From NCBI GenBank assembly GCA_017311315.1, contig CM029636.1, forward strand, positions 25,642,043-25,706,042: DNA of 64,000 nucleotides, read 5' to 3'. The notes beneath the pieces were generated by a model, which saw nothing but the letters and a program-made list of their open reading frames with translations, searched no databases and had not been told where the DNA came from. A program made the translations under genes and the position numbers. Shown here in pieces: positions 43,291 through 55,569 of the stretch (its first letter is position 1; the number at the start of each line of letters is the position of its first letter). This stretch comes from Dendrocalamus latiflorus. Lineage: Eukaryota > Streptophyta > Magnoliopsida > Poales > Poaceae.

Positions 43291-46064
43291 TCTTGTTGTA
43301 GCGTCGAGCCTGCGTGCGTGCGTGACGAGCGAAAAAGCACACAAAGATATACAAATGCAGCTTAATGTACAAGGACGATGAAAGAAAAAGGGTCAAAAGC
43401 AGCAGATCTAGGGAGGATCGATCCTCACGCGGTACAAGTCGCGCATGCATGGTTGGTTGCATCAATCGATCATCGCTAGATGATCTCCTCCTGAGCGTAA
43501 GCATGCATGACGACCAACATCTGATGTCAAAACCACAACACGCATGCATTTTCTTATAATTAGCTCTCTTTCCCTCCCTCTAATTTTCCTAGTTTTGAAG
43601 TGAATGGAATCGTCATATACATGACGAATTTGGTGTGACGCTGGAACGATAATTTTTTTTTATCTTATCAGTTGATCCTTTCTTAGAAGCTAGACGCCAT
43701 GTGTTTTGAGCGTTGCTGGATTGTAGATTAAAGAGAGCCTTCTAGTAGGAAAACCTAACCTCTCGAGGCAAGGAACTCTTAGACTTTTAAATTAAAGATG
43801 GATTTTTTAGGCTGATGGTTTATGACTTAAATATTTAAATTATAGCTGTTCATAAGATCGAGATAGTATGCACAGGAAAATAATCGTATGCAATTTTGGT
43901 CGATACAACTGAACTTAGTGCACTTTTTACTACAATCTTCCTATTGACCCCGTCTTGAAAAATCGCACCGTTTGAAAATTAGTTACTGTAGATAGTACAA
44001 TCATAAGCCGTATATAAGCCAAAACAAACTCGCCCTAAATCTCTTATATTTCTATAGCCAATGTGATCGAGACCATTAATGTAGACATTTTCGGCGGGGT
44101 AATTGTGGAAGAAAGAACAGGAAGCTGAGGCCTAGTTCACTTGAACTTGATGCCTACTCTATGAGTCGTTTGTTTACTTAATAGAATTTTATGCATCAAT
44201 CTGCAGCTCATCTAAACATTAAATTGTTGGAGTGAGAGATGGACAATTCACATCCAATCATAAACAAACTCCCCCGTCTCAGCCGACCCTACTGATGCAT
44301 GTCATGCCTGTGACATGCATGCAAGGAGTTGGGAGAGTAATCGGAATTAAGCGTCATGCATGTAATATGGAAACGTGACAGAACAAACTGCTTTGAACGA
44401 TCCAATAAATTAAACTAACAGATATATTATAGAACAGTATAACATTATTTATCAATTTAATGGTATAACATCTAACTGTTTAATATCATCAGCATCGAAC
44501 AAATCTTTGTAGTGCCCGGGCACACTCTTCTCGCTATCTCTTGATGCCCACTCCCCCATCCCAACACTCCTCCCACATTCCCCATTCGGAGTGTCTCATC
44601 AAACGGATCATCGCGTGTGAGTGCAGTGGGCGGCGGCGGACGGCGTGTGGGTGCGTTGAGTGGTGGTGATCGTGAGTTCGTTGAGCTACGGTGGTCGGCA
44701 TACGGGTGCATCGAGTGGCGGTGGCATTTGTGGATAGCGAGTAGGGCGCGGCAAGCAGTGGCCTCCAGCAACGAGCGATGAGCGGGGGCACTACGGCGAT
44801 GGGTAGGGAGTGGGGCATGCAGGCGCTGTGAGCCTACGAAGGGCACTCCAACACCACATCATGCTTCATTTCCCCTGATCTTCTCATTAAGGTTGACCCA
44901 GGGCCGGCTCTGGGGGTAGGCCGGAAGGGCGACGGCCTAGGGCCCCGGGTCAGGGAGCCCCCCCCCCCCCCCGGCGCGCCAGACTATGGCCAGTCGGCCA
45001 GAGGCAGCCTAGTCCCCATCCAGAAGCCTGCATGCATGCAGGGTTGACCTTCCTCTCCACTTAAGATCACTTCCATGATCAAGTTTCTCTTACCCTTAAC
45101 CCTATTTTGCAATTCACACCCTGATGAGCTCAATGTCTCAATATAATGATTTTGTTTCATTCATATCCACTACTATAGAAAGGATCATCACAGACGGTTC
45201 AGAACCGTCATCGCAGACGGTTTCTGAACCGTCTGAATTTATGTGTCTGTGATAATAGGTGGTTAGCACATCGACAGGAGTAGGACTATCTTCTCGGACC
45301 CTCGAACCTGTATAAATCCCTGTGTCATTTTTACTCTAGTGGACAACGGTATGTCAGACGGCCAACGTCCACTCTCTCACTTATGTTTGGGTTTTCACAC
45401 CTTCAACAGCCGGAGACATACCAGAGTAACAGACAAGGGGGAGACAACATGCACAAAATCAAAGGAGGACGAAGCCAACGATGAGATGCGCTGACCAGAC
45501 GGCGAGGTTTCGTGCATGCATGAAACAGAGGAGGACGGAGTCACTCACGCTTCACAGGGAGCTAGCGAGTGTGCTACCGTGCATGGTGGGGAGAAGGCGA
45601 TAGGAGGCCGGGGGTAAGCTGCGTTGGGAGGGAGATGGGAGAAAGGAAGGAGAAGAGACGGAGGAAAGCAGCTGCACGTCGTTCGATCAGGGAGACACCA
45701 TCTGTCTGATGGCCAGAAGTTATTTCCGGTGGTATAGTGTGTTGTAGCCGCGTCCATATATAAAATAAACGGCAAGTGGCTATAAATCTGTTGGATTGTA
45801 TGTGCGTGCTACTCTCTACTCACTAATCATGCAGCTTAATTATTCCATTCCAGCATACTGGTCGGACAGGATTTCTTAATTTGCCAAAGCACGTGTTTAT
45901 AGTGCTTTACTTGATTATCAGCTATAGTTTAATCAGGCCGGTTCATTATTGAGGGGTCTCCGAGCATGAGTTCAATTATGGCACCCGTAATTTAATTACC
46001 TGCATGCGTCTGAATTCTGAACCGTAATTTAATTGGCTGATTGCTTTGCTCGGCGCGCGGGGAC
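43291..46064. other. No intact gene; MITE and transposon end fragments
   Basis: 43795-44035 is a diverged relative of MITE family B. At about 44897 CAGGGCCGGCTCTGGGGG begins a hAT-type end, followed by a C tract. At 45168 CACTACTATAGAAAGGATC, with AGACGGTT(C/T) repeats, is a CACTA-type terminus with no transposase attached. GC-rich minus-strand frames at 44472-44846 and 45545-45775 are compositional and lack any family signature. Confidence 0.4.
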
Positions 46065-46352
46065 TATCTCCATTTCAGCTTCTTCAGTTCTAATTTCTCT
46101 CGCTTATTTTTTACTATTTATAAATTTCATCTTTTTTTGAATTTTTGACTTTTTGAGCTTTTTTTTTGCCGATTCTTTTTTTCTCGTATTCGTTTGTGTT
46201 GTCCGTGATGAGCTAGCATATTTTTTTCTATTTTTAAATTTTTTAGATTTAATTACGTCAAATAAGTTACTTTCAGCTATAGTAAAATTTCAACCACTAC
46301 AGTCTAATTTCAGCTATACATCACAGCTTTTCAGTTCAACCGAGCGGGGCTT
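46065..46352 (-). mobile_element. MITE family A, copy 3 (inverted)
   Basis: The complement carries the same landmarks in the same order as copies 1 and 2 (CACTGTAG-like, AATTAAATC, GAATACGAGAAAAA). Confidence 0.7.
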
Positions 46353-47078
46353 GACTCTGGGCATGCAATGCATTTTCAGGATATAGTACAATTGAGGGCC
46401 AGCCGCATGCAACCCGAGAGTTTTTTTACTGTTCTGGCCCTTGGTGGCTCATTTTTTTTTTTGGCCCCTGACGGCTGTAACTTGGCTCCAGAGAATCTGC
46501 TGCGCTCAGAAAGAGACCAAAAGCGCAAAATACCTTGGTAATGGGGTCAGGCTTGCGAAAAGGAGCCACCAAGGGTCAGTAAAAAATTCTACAACGGATG
46601 GATTAATAAACTAGCTGTTTAATTTGTAGGTCCACTGTTGCTGTCGCTTGCTCATTGCAAGTCTTCCAAATTAATCAGATGGGCTGGTCAGGTCAGTGGA
46701 GCGGGCTAGCGAGGAAAAATCTGTAGTCGAAATTTGGTTGATAACGGATGGTTATCATAAAATCTTAAACTGGTTAAAAAAAATTTAGATTCATCTAAAA
46801 TTCATTTAAAATTTCAAAAAAAATAAAATTTTCAAAAAATTCATATTTTAATTTAAAATATTCGTAAAAAAATATCCAAAAAATCTGGTAAATATATTTT
46901 TTTCCCTGGAGCTAGCTAGCTCTGGCTGGTCCGTCCATGCATGCAGGGATGGTTGCCGATTTTAATTTTTATTGCTTAGAATCTAAACTTACATAGTATG
47001 TGCTTTTATATACCAAAAATTAATATCTTCCACATGCCAAGAACTACATCTATCTAAAAGAAAGAATGCTTAAACACG
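46353..47078. other. No gene seen; AT-rich
   Basis: An imperfect inverted pair GGCCCTTGGTGGCTC / GAGCCACCAAGGGTC (about 46436-46577) suggests a small inverted-repeat element. The rest is AT-rich. Confidence 0.4.
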
Positions 47079-47498
47079 TTGACAAATAGGGGGAGAAAAA
47101 ATATATCATTCTGTGATTTTAATTTAGACCATTTGATGAGGCTAGCTAAGTTTTATCCTAATGATTTTAATTCTAGAGATTTGAGGGATCTAAACTATCA
47201 TCTTTGCCTATATATTATTGATATGAGAGCAGATGATAGATTCTCCAACATAGAGACCATCAAAGAACTTTCTCAAATAATGGTTGAGACAAGAAAACAC
47301 ATTTGCTATCTTTTGGTTTATCGACTTTTGAAGTTAGCACTAGTTTTGCCTATCACCTCTATTACAGTTGAGTGATGCTTTTTAACTATGAAAATTGTGA
47401 AAACAGCTTTACACAATCGCATCGTTGATCAGCTTATGAGTGATAGTCTTATTTGCTATGTAGAGAAACATGAAATGGAGTTACCAATGATTGTATAA
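47079..47498 (+). pseudogene. TTF-type hAT transposase, C-terminal remnant
   Basis: The product runs LDHLMRLAKFYPNDFNSRDL, then a helix with IIDMRADDRFS and LSQIMVETRKH, LLKLALVLPITSITVE, a TGA stop (47372-47374), then CFLTMKIVKTALHNRI...LMSDSLICYVEK to TAA 47498. The order and wording are those of the dimerisation end of plant TTF/DUF4371-type hAT transposases (VER-CFS-MKIVK). The stop replaces the expected Arg of V-E-R. The N-terminal two thirds are gone. Confidence 0.8.
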
Positions 47499-48640
47499 TA
47501 GTTCGCTTTCAGAATTTAAGAAGTAGTCAAAACCAACTATAAAATATAATTTGCTTCAATTTATTCGATTATTCTATAATTCTTTTACTTGAAATTTTAC
47601 TCACTTATTGTTTTTGTTATCTATTTTATAGGCAATGGGGCCAGATGTTGTTTTTGCCGATGCAAACCATCTTTTGTTCTCGGATTCATCCTAGATCCTC
47701 CATTAATAATGGACTTCTTAATTTTGGTATGTTGTCTAATAAACAGTTATTTACCATTGAACTTTGCCACGAAGTTAATTGATGTTAGAAAATTTAGAAC
47801 ACATTACCATCTACTATATTATTGATGGATGTATTAATAAGTATATGTATAAAGTATAAGAGTTTGTATTATTTTTGTTTTAGATCCGTCAATGTGCTGA
47901 TGGAATCTCTCACTAGGGAATAGCTCCCTCACTTTCCTCGTACGCACAGTGGACAATAAGATCGAACTTGATGGCACTCAACTAGCTTGAGTGGTTTTCT
48001 TCTATTTTTTTCTCGTTACTCAACAAACCGATGCAGTACAAATAAATGCAACGGGCGAGCAAAAAGCTTCGGCCTATAACTGATGCGCGTCAGACTACTC
48101 GTCCCACTGGTCCAGTGACTAGCTAGCTTGCATGCACTAATCGATGTACTCCGACCGAGGATTACCAAATAATTAACGTTCACATGCAACAACTAGTCCG
48201 TCCATGCATGGGCACATGGTTACACATAGGCACTACTATGTACTACCTGCTGCGTACGAGGTCGCGTCAACTTTGAAGGAAGCTAAGACGTACATTTGAC
48301 CATTTAAACATTGACCATGTAGCACTACGCTACCTGTGGAAGAATGTTTCAGAGCTTCCAACCACCTTCGATCTTTAATTATCCCTAATTTCCACACCAT
48401 TATGGTATATTAATTACCTAACCTAGCTCACGTCCTCCCTCTGTTGCACTAATTCCGTTTCCTACCGAACCAGAGCGTAGAGAGGTAACACAACTATGAT
48501 TTACCATCCTTCGTAGTTGAAAGCATTATGGAGCTCGTGAATACCTTTGAAAAAAAGGTATGCTTCATTCGCATGTGAGCAACACGTTTAATATATTGTT
48601 AGCATTTTATTAGCGTAACTGTGATTTTGTAATGTGGAAT
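47499..48640. other. No gene seen
   Basis: AT-rich flank of the hAT relic, then anonymous sequence. 47589-47825 has an open frame without features. Confidence 0.4.
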
Positions 48641-48659
48641 ACGCTAGATAACCTCCTGT

Positions 48660-49340
48660 TCAACTGTAGATGGTTGGATCAGAAGACACTGGGCCAGGGG
48701 ACTATTTCACTTATGGAGAAGACGAAGGAGAGTTTGCCGATATACCATCCCATCTTCAGAGGAAGACAGATCTAGGAAGAAGACAGGGAGATCTAGATGA
48801 TGGAAGTCTTCTTGTACGCAAGGGAAGGCGAGTACTTCCACTAACGCCCTTTAGGACCCAGGGAGATCTAGATGATGAAGTCTTCCTACATCTTCTGCAC
48901 GGAGCACCCAAGGAGTACTTCCACTAATGCCCTTTAGGACGCCGCCTGCTTGGTTTATGCTCGCCTATGCGAGATCTACGAGGCCGCCATGTTGATCTCC
49001 ACATTTTGCTACTATCCATCCCTTTGGGAAGGGGCACACTATGATGAGATGTTTGTCCCCGGCTCTGAGGATGAACCACTCCTAATCTTGTCTAGCTCAC
49101 TCGAGCTATGGGAGCCACGTACACTGAGGCTCTAGAGGAGATCTCAGACCTCCACCAGCTCCTCATCGCCAACTACAGCCAAGTCGAGACTCTCTGTATT
49201 TAGCACACCAAGTATGAGAAGGCTCTGGCTGCAGTGAAGCGTGAGAGGGATGCCACAGTAGTCGAGCTCGAGCGGACTGCGGTAGCAGTAGCGGTTCACA
49301 CTCCAACTCACCCCGACCCCCATCATCCCTACCAACCCTG
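48660..49340 (+). pseudogene. Degenerate coding-like region of unknown, probably element, origin
   Basis: GC-moderate sequence with acidic coding-like stretches (YFTYGEDEGEFADIPSHLQR; later ELEISDLHQLLIANYSQVE-like and an alternating charged helix). It is broken by several stops and shifts. A 30-bp block (CAGGGAGATCTAGATGATG) is duplicated at about 48784 and 48858. The style is that of a gag-like or accessory protein of a plant retroelement, but I cannot assign a family. Confidence 0.3.
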
Positions 49341-49671
49341 CTCTAACTCAATCACTCATTGGAGGACTACGCCTGAGGAGCAGCGCACGTAAGAGCATAT
49401 GGTGCTCCAGCCCACCGATTGTCCTCAATATTGGAGAAACCAATCGAGGCCGCAGTCGCTCTCGTCCAGCTCAGTCAGCTACAGTTGCTCTTGCTCCAGT
49501 TCACCCCTGTACTAAAAAGTAAATGTGTAATGTATTGTATTATCATGACAAAGTATAGCTTAAGTGCCATATGCAACTTGACAAGAATATTATAAATGTT
49601 ACGTAGCCATCTTAGGCCTTGTGGTCTATTTTTTGTTTTTCTTATTCGCCTAGTTCTTGGAATCCTTTATC

Positions 49672-49880
49672 AGCGAGTAGACAGCACGCACCAACTTTTC
49701 TAGTCATTTGACAATACATATCAGCTTTTCATAGCCAATGGACAGCACACACTAGATTTTCGAGTGATTTGACAACACATACTAGTTTTTTGTAGCAAGT
49801 GGATAGCACGCACTAGCTTTTCCAGTGATTTGATAACACACACTAGCTTTCCCAGCGAGTGGACAACACGTACTAGCTCG
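49672..49880 (+). repeat. Tandem repeat with TTTGAC cores upstream of the WRKY gene
   Basis: Alternating half-units of about 30 bp: AGCGAGTGGACAGCACGCAC then TAGCTTTT, and CCAGTGATTTGACAACACAC then ACTAGCTTTT. About 3.5 pairs occur, ending about 310 bp before the WRKY start codon. Two or three half-units contain TTTGAC, the core of the W-box. Confidence 0.85.
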
Positions 49881-50194
49881 CCGTGCCGTGGCTTGCTTCC
49901 TGCCGAGCTACTCCGGTATGGCAGGTGACATATCGCCTTCTAAGTTTAGGGAGAGGGTCATTTTGCAAAAAACAGGAGCTTTAGGGCTAAAATTGCAAAA
50001 AAAAAGGTTGCAAAGATTCGTGAACAGTTCATTTCGAACGTACCGATCAAACTTAAAGCTGGAGGCCCAGCCATATATAAAGACGGACTGGACGTACGCG
50101 GCTTGATGATCAGATTAATCAGTCAGCAAAACATACATACATATATCCTTCTAGCAGGCTGCAGGCAGCAGCCGAAGAAAGCAAGCAGGCGTTA

Positions 50195-52007
50195 ATGGCT
50201 GCTTCTTCTCTGATGCCCGATCGCGATGGCGCGGTGAGGGAGGTGGCGCAGGTGTACGAGCTCATCAAGACCCACCAACCCCTCCTCCTCGTCCACGCCG
50301 ACGAGCAGTCGTCGTCCACGACGACGCTGCTGGCGCAGAACCTCCTCAGCGAGGCGCTGCGAGCCCTAAACGTCGCCCTCTCCTTCATGAGACAGCAGCA
50401 ACCAGCTGCTGTTCCAGCAAGCATCAAAGCTGAGCCTCAAGTACTCCCATCGAGCTCTCCAGCGAACAGCAATGGTGACCCTGCAGCGGATTGCAAACAA
50501 GTGAGCATGATGAGGAGAGCTGGCAAAAGAAAAAGGTAGATACATGCATGTATTAGCATCGATCGAGTTAGTTATATCTGGTTAATCTTCCCTATAGTAT
50601 GTGTACGTCTTGTCTTTTTTGTTTTGGGGAACTGATTAAGTTGATCTTATTGATGATACGCATGTACAGAACTGACGACAAGTACTCGTGGGTTAACATG
50701 ACGGCCGTGCCTCATGAGGATGGCTACCAGTGGAGAAAATATGGCGAGAAGAAGATCCATGGAACTCATTTCACAAGGTTAATTTGCTGATTATGTAGTA
50801 GTATACATGTTCTTATTTAGAGTTGAAGGGTAGGTTAATTGCATCTATGAATTATTAAGCCGATTGATCAGCTAACATAAACTACAAGGCCGGCATGTAT
50901 GCATGGACCTACGTACCTAGATATATTATTTGGCACGTATTACGATTGCAATTGGCCGGTATATGGATCAGTACATAGATTATGATGATAAACATTGCAT
51001 GAGCATGGCCACATGTTAATCATCAGTCAGTACTATATTCAGTTGACAGGTATGGCCAAAAGGGACGGACAGCAGCTGGCCTCTGGTTTCTAATCACCAA
51101 TCTTAGTAACAACCACCTGCACATAGAACATCAGTTCTTCGAGGATTAGATTTCCTGGTGTGATTCAGATTCTATGCAACAAAATTCAGCACTAGCTTTG
51201 AACGTCTGTTTTTAGATCGGAACAAGGATTTGCTAGCATTACTCTCAGTGTTTTTTCGGACATCCAAATTAACAGGCATTGCTTAAAAATCCATGTCTTG
51301 TTTCTTTCCTGGTAGCATGTACAGATTGAAGGGGGGAATAACAAAGTCTGTCTTGTTCAAACATTGTTTTGGATATCATCACAGACTGCATAGTACATAT
51401 ATACCTTCTGTACTGCTCAAATCGAAATCTTAGAATTACATCTTGCAGGAGCTACTTCAGGTGTACCTACAAGGACGACAAGGGTTGCCAGGCTAGAAAG
51501 CAGGTCCAGCAGAAGGATAACAAGGACCCGCCCATGTTCCAGGTGACGTACAACAATGAACACACCTGCGGCGTCTGCACCACAAGAGCAGCCACCAGCA
51601 GCAACAATCTTGACTTGCTAGAATACGACTTCGACACCGCCGGGATCAGCTATCGAAACGGTCCTGCTGATCATGCCAGCAGGACGATCAAGCAAGAACC
51701 ACAGGCAGCTCCGACTCCTCTAGCCGCCGAGGTTGTTTCTGACGTTACGCCGTGCCAAGAGGCGTTTCCTATCAATGATAACCACGGCGGTGTAAGCCAG
51801 TATGATATTGGTATTCCGTCGACTGCTAGTGCCACCAATATCTCTGCCGTGTCCTGCGACGAATTAGAGCACCACATGGGGCAGACGACGACGACGACGA
51901 CGACGGTGATGGGTCATGAACCAGCACCGGGAGATCAGCTGGGAGACGACACTTTCCTCTATGATCCCCATCTTCTCCTCCTATATGACAGCTTCGAGTA
52001 CTACTAG
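50195..52007 (+). CDS. WRKY transcription factor, group III, with WRKYGEK heptapeptide
   Basis: Three exons: 50195-50535, 50670-50777 and 51449-52007. Introns are GT..AG and both in phase 2; the CDS is 1008 nt (335 aa). The N-terminal half has a Leu-rich helix (VREVAQVYELIKTH, LLSEALRALNVALSF), as in group III proteins, and a basic MRRAGKRKR just before the domain. The WRKY domain spans about 117-192, with W135-R-K-Y-G-E140-K. The zinc ligands are C155, C163, H188 and C190 (C-x7-C-x24-H-x-C), the group III pattern. The usual Gln of WRKYGQK is Glu. The phase-2 intron splits the domain after R150, as in the family. The C-terminal region is acidic and Thr-rich (a TTTTTT run) and ends in a hydrophobic acidic tail. 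Nuclear; it probably regulates defence or stress genes, but binding to standard W-boxes may be weakened. Confidence 0.93.
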
Positions 52008-52152
52008 AAGATACAAGGGCCACATGACCCAATTTTCAGCAACATATAAGAATCCAGTGAAACATGTATGACTTGTTTTTTTTTTTGCGTGAGATGTATA
52101 AATTTGGCATACAAGCAATGAGACTAGTGTGAGCTTTGTAGTTTTAGCACGG

Positions 52153-52382
52153 GTGGGCTTGTTCTTTTTTTGGCTGCGGCTTATGGTTTTTGAGCTTCTT
52201 GTACGAGAGATTACAGAGTAACAGAAACTCACGTGCGATTTTTGCCGATATAAATAAAGTCAGTAAAGTATGTACCACAATTAACTAGTAGATCTTATTT
52301 TGAAAAAAATACTCTATTTAAAAGGTAGTTACTGTAGAAAAGCCGAAAAACAGCTTTTAGAAGCTGAAAAGAATAGGGTTTA
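52153..52382 (+). mobile_element. MITE family B, copy 2, in the 3' flank of the WRKY gene
   Basis: Shares GGCTTGTTCTTTTTTTGGCT, CTCACGTGC, ACAATTAACTAGTAGA and AGTTACTGTAGAAAAGC with 41798-42040, in the same order. Confidence 0.75.
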
Positions 52383-52753
52383 TATAATTAACTAGAAATA
52401 CACTTGTTTGTACTTCATCTATCTAAAAAAAAAGGAAAAAGAGAACCCATTTATGAAGCACAACCTATTCTGTTAATCGAAGCATCGGCAAAACTAGAAA
52501 TGTGAAGCATGGGGCAGTGAAGAAGTTGAGGCAAGAGCCCCTGGGCCTAGTGAGCCCAATGTACTAACGTGTCCAGGTGAACTTGGGAGCCACTGGGGAG
52601 GTTGGTCCATTGTCGGCTTCTGCCTGCCCAGGAAGCAAATTGTACGGGGGCTCCCCAGATACTGCTACGTGGCTTTTCAAAGATGCCGGGCCTATATTAA
52701 TTAATGGTTATGTTTTAAATGGTTTCAGTTTTTGATTTTTTTTTTACTTCTTA
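52383..52753. other. Spacer; no gene seen
   Basis: Anonymous sequence between two MITEs. Confidence 0.4.
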
Positions 52754-53037
52754 GGCCATTCTCAGTGGAGAGTTTCATGTCGTTATTTCCAAGACTGCCA
52801 CATCATGTAAAATGAAATGAAACATGGATGAAACATCTATCCCCAATGCATAGTTTCATTTTATTGTTTCATAGACATTTAATTTTATGACTCATATAGA
52901 GTTGGTAATCGTGCCAAGAGAGTTTCATCTGGATGAAACTCACTTCTTCTCTCTCTTCTTAAAAATGTTGTCATATCATCAAAAATGCCTATGTGACAGC
53001 CTATTAAATGCAGATGAAACTTCCACTGAGACTGGCA
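52754..53037. mobile_element. Tourist-like MITE, 284 bp, TTA target duplication
   Basis: Ends GGCCATTCTCAGTGGAGAG and the complement of TGCCAGTCTCAGTGGAAG form terminal inverted repeats. The flanks are TTA (52751-52753) and TTA (53038-53040), as for PIF/Harbinger MITEs. Internal GTTTCAT/ATGAAAC repeats occur. Confidence 0.88.
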
Positions 53038-53040
53038 TTA

Positions 53041-55339
53041 GATTATTTAAGTTAAAAATTATTTAGAACACGTTGGTTTGTAATTTTAATCTAATAGGAT
53101 TGATTAATGCCCTGTTGACTGATGGATGAGTCACTTCAGTCGCAACTCTCACTCACAAGGAAAGCAATGGTTTCTGATCCAAGATGTGTGAGCGTACTTC
53201 CTAACAGTCAACTTTAAAAATATAAGGGCAATCAATCCTAAAACTTTAACTTACATTTAAAAGAATCGAAGAAACTCCTCACAGGAACATTTGAGTACGG
53301 TTGTAACCCTAACACGAAAACTTGAATTATTCTTTCTTCTTCTGGTATCTATTGTGTTGGAAATATAGTAAGATTGGGTACAACCAACAGTACTCAGTAA
53401 GATTCTATAGCAGAATGCATTTATAGGGCTATCATCTATATACAAAGTTAAACCAAATGATGGTTTTATGTTCCTTTTGCGTAAAGTCAGATTTTTAATA
53501 TTATATCGTAATTAGATTTCAAACATATGATTTAGTCACTTTAAGTGGAGTAAAATAAATAAGTAAAATGTCCATAAACATCTGACTATGTGGGAGCAAC
53601 TCTCTTCACAGGTATTTCACGTTCGATCCATGGATCTCAGTCCATGTCCTTTACCATATTCGCATAACAATAACTATTTTGCAAAAACTACACACTGTGG
53701 TATTTCAACACATTGCCCATGACCGGGGCATGACTATTTAAATAGATTATTAATACTCTGCAGAGGTGCACAACTTTACCCACAATATATGATTATCTTG
53801 TAATGTCATCTATTACACGTTTTCATAGGCGTGCGACTGAGTAATCATAACAAGGTTTTTACAATGCTTGTTTCAATATTTTCTCCTGCTCTGAATTTCT
53901 GCATCCTTGACGCTAAGGGACTCTGTTATTAGCTTATTGCAAGTGCACTCTCTCTCAGGACAGAGATCTTGCAAGTCTCTCCCGGAAAATGACCTCTATA
54001 GGTTCACCCCCAAACATATCCTTCCCCGGACAATGAACCCGTAGGTCACCCCCAACTAGTGCAGGAGACTATATCGAAACAAAATAAATTAGTCGGCTAG
54101 GTCCGTCCCATATCAAACTTGTGGTTGTACGGTGGGTGTAAAAATGAGCGCATATTGATTCAGTCCTTAATCAACTCAGGCGAGACAAACCCAATACTTC
54201 AGACCCCAGGTAGTACCTGCACCGGTATCAAGTCAACCTCTTACCCGGGCCTCCCACCATTTTACAAAGTTTCTCTGTTTCTAGCGGTAACCCATGCTAG
54301 CACTACCATTATCATGTTTCAAATTTTAGTTGGCAATGTTTGTGTCGTATTTACTATTATGTCTAAAGCATATCTAAGCACAACCATTATTTGGCAATAT
54401 TACTATTGTGATAATCTTATTGTAACAAGAGTAAGGTAATATCAAAAGGGAAGATAAGAGGTATCACCGAATGATGTAGCTAGGCAAGCTATACACATAA
54501 TAAAGGCAAGCATGCATTTGTATTTGAAAAGAAAATATTTCATTAAAAAAACTAGGTTCAACATGATCAATATAAGGACTTGCCTCCTTTTCTAATATCT
54601 TCAGTCTTTCCTTGGTGGTTTCGAGCTTGCTTCAATTGCTCTCATAGTTCTTTTGTTGACAACTGTTACCTGACCTGGGATTACCCACATATAGGGAAGA
54701 TTGCCGCCTACCTAGTAATGTACTGGGGGGGTGTACATTTTCGTTACTTAGGATATTACACCCCATCTACGGTGATGCAGTCGAGGACAGTGGCGTGCCT
54801 GACTATTCTCATATAACTAGGGATGTGGAAAGTGATCGCAGGTGCCATTGCCATAACTTACTAAATAACAATATCTCTAATTTCACCATTCCTATTATCT
54901 CTATCTCTGATCCTTATCAGTGTTTCCGATAACATAATTTTATTGCACTTAACTTGTGTCAATTACTTGCTTGCATTGCTTGTCCTTTTCATACCTTGCT
55001 AGTGACCGTTGTTGGGTACTTGCTGAGATTTCTAAATCTCATGCTTGCCCTTTCCATTCTAAGGTAAAAGGCCACTGGAGTGATAGCAATATGCATAGGT
55101 GGAAGCACTTAAGTTTTCAACGCCGTGGCTTACCACTATTTATGTTATCTAGGTTTTTTCCATTTGGTTAGAAATGGACCGGTCCTATGTTTCAGACATT
55201 TATTTCAGTTTCTGCTGGTTCTTCAATAAAGTACTTTAAAGTTTCAATTTTCTTGCGATTTCTATTGTTGCTTTTATTATTTTTTCTTTATCTCGACGAT
55301 GATGTTCCATAGTAGTATCTTATTTTAGTATATGAGGTG
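53041..55339. other. No gene recognised; probable retroelement debris
   Basis: Contains CT-rich and 'ACCCCCAAA..TCACCCCCAACTAG' patches (about 53990-54070). Long non-coding sequence to 55.3 kb resembles LTR U5/UTR material but has no border I can defend. Confidence 0.35.
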
Positions 55340-55452
55340 CTACAGATACTACTACGGACATCGACCCCGCTAATTGGACTATGCCACAGGATTAGGTTGG
55401 TAGTCTAGGGTTCCAAAAAATGCTATCGCCGCCAAGATCCTGCTGTTCCTGC
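55340..55452 (+). repeat. Duplicated piece of the Helitron helicase relic, copy 1
   Basis: ACATCGACCCCGCTAATTGG, GAC/TATGCCACAGGATTAG, then CTAGGGTTCCAAAA and GCTATCGCCGCCAAGATCC matches 55740-55852, about 395 bp downstream. Confidence 0.85.
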
Positions 55453-55569
55453 TTAGGTGTTGACTTTATATAATTTCTAGCAGGTTACTACTAGCATCTA
55501 AGGCGCCAACCCAACCCAATTCTAGCTTATATTACCTGCCTACCTTTCGGCCAAACAAATGGTGCTATA

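Noticed and set aside
44472..45775. Minus-strand His/Arg/Pro-rich frames
   Set aside because: No conserved motif, low complexity, and flanked by transposon ends.
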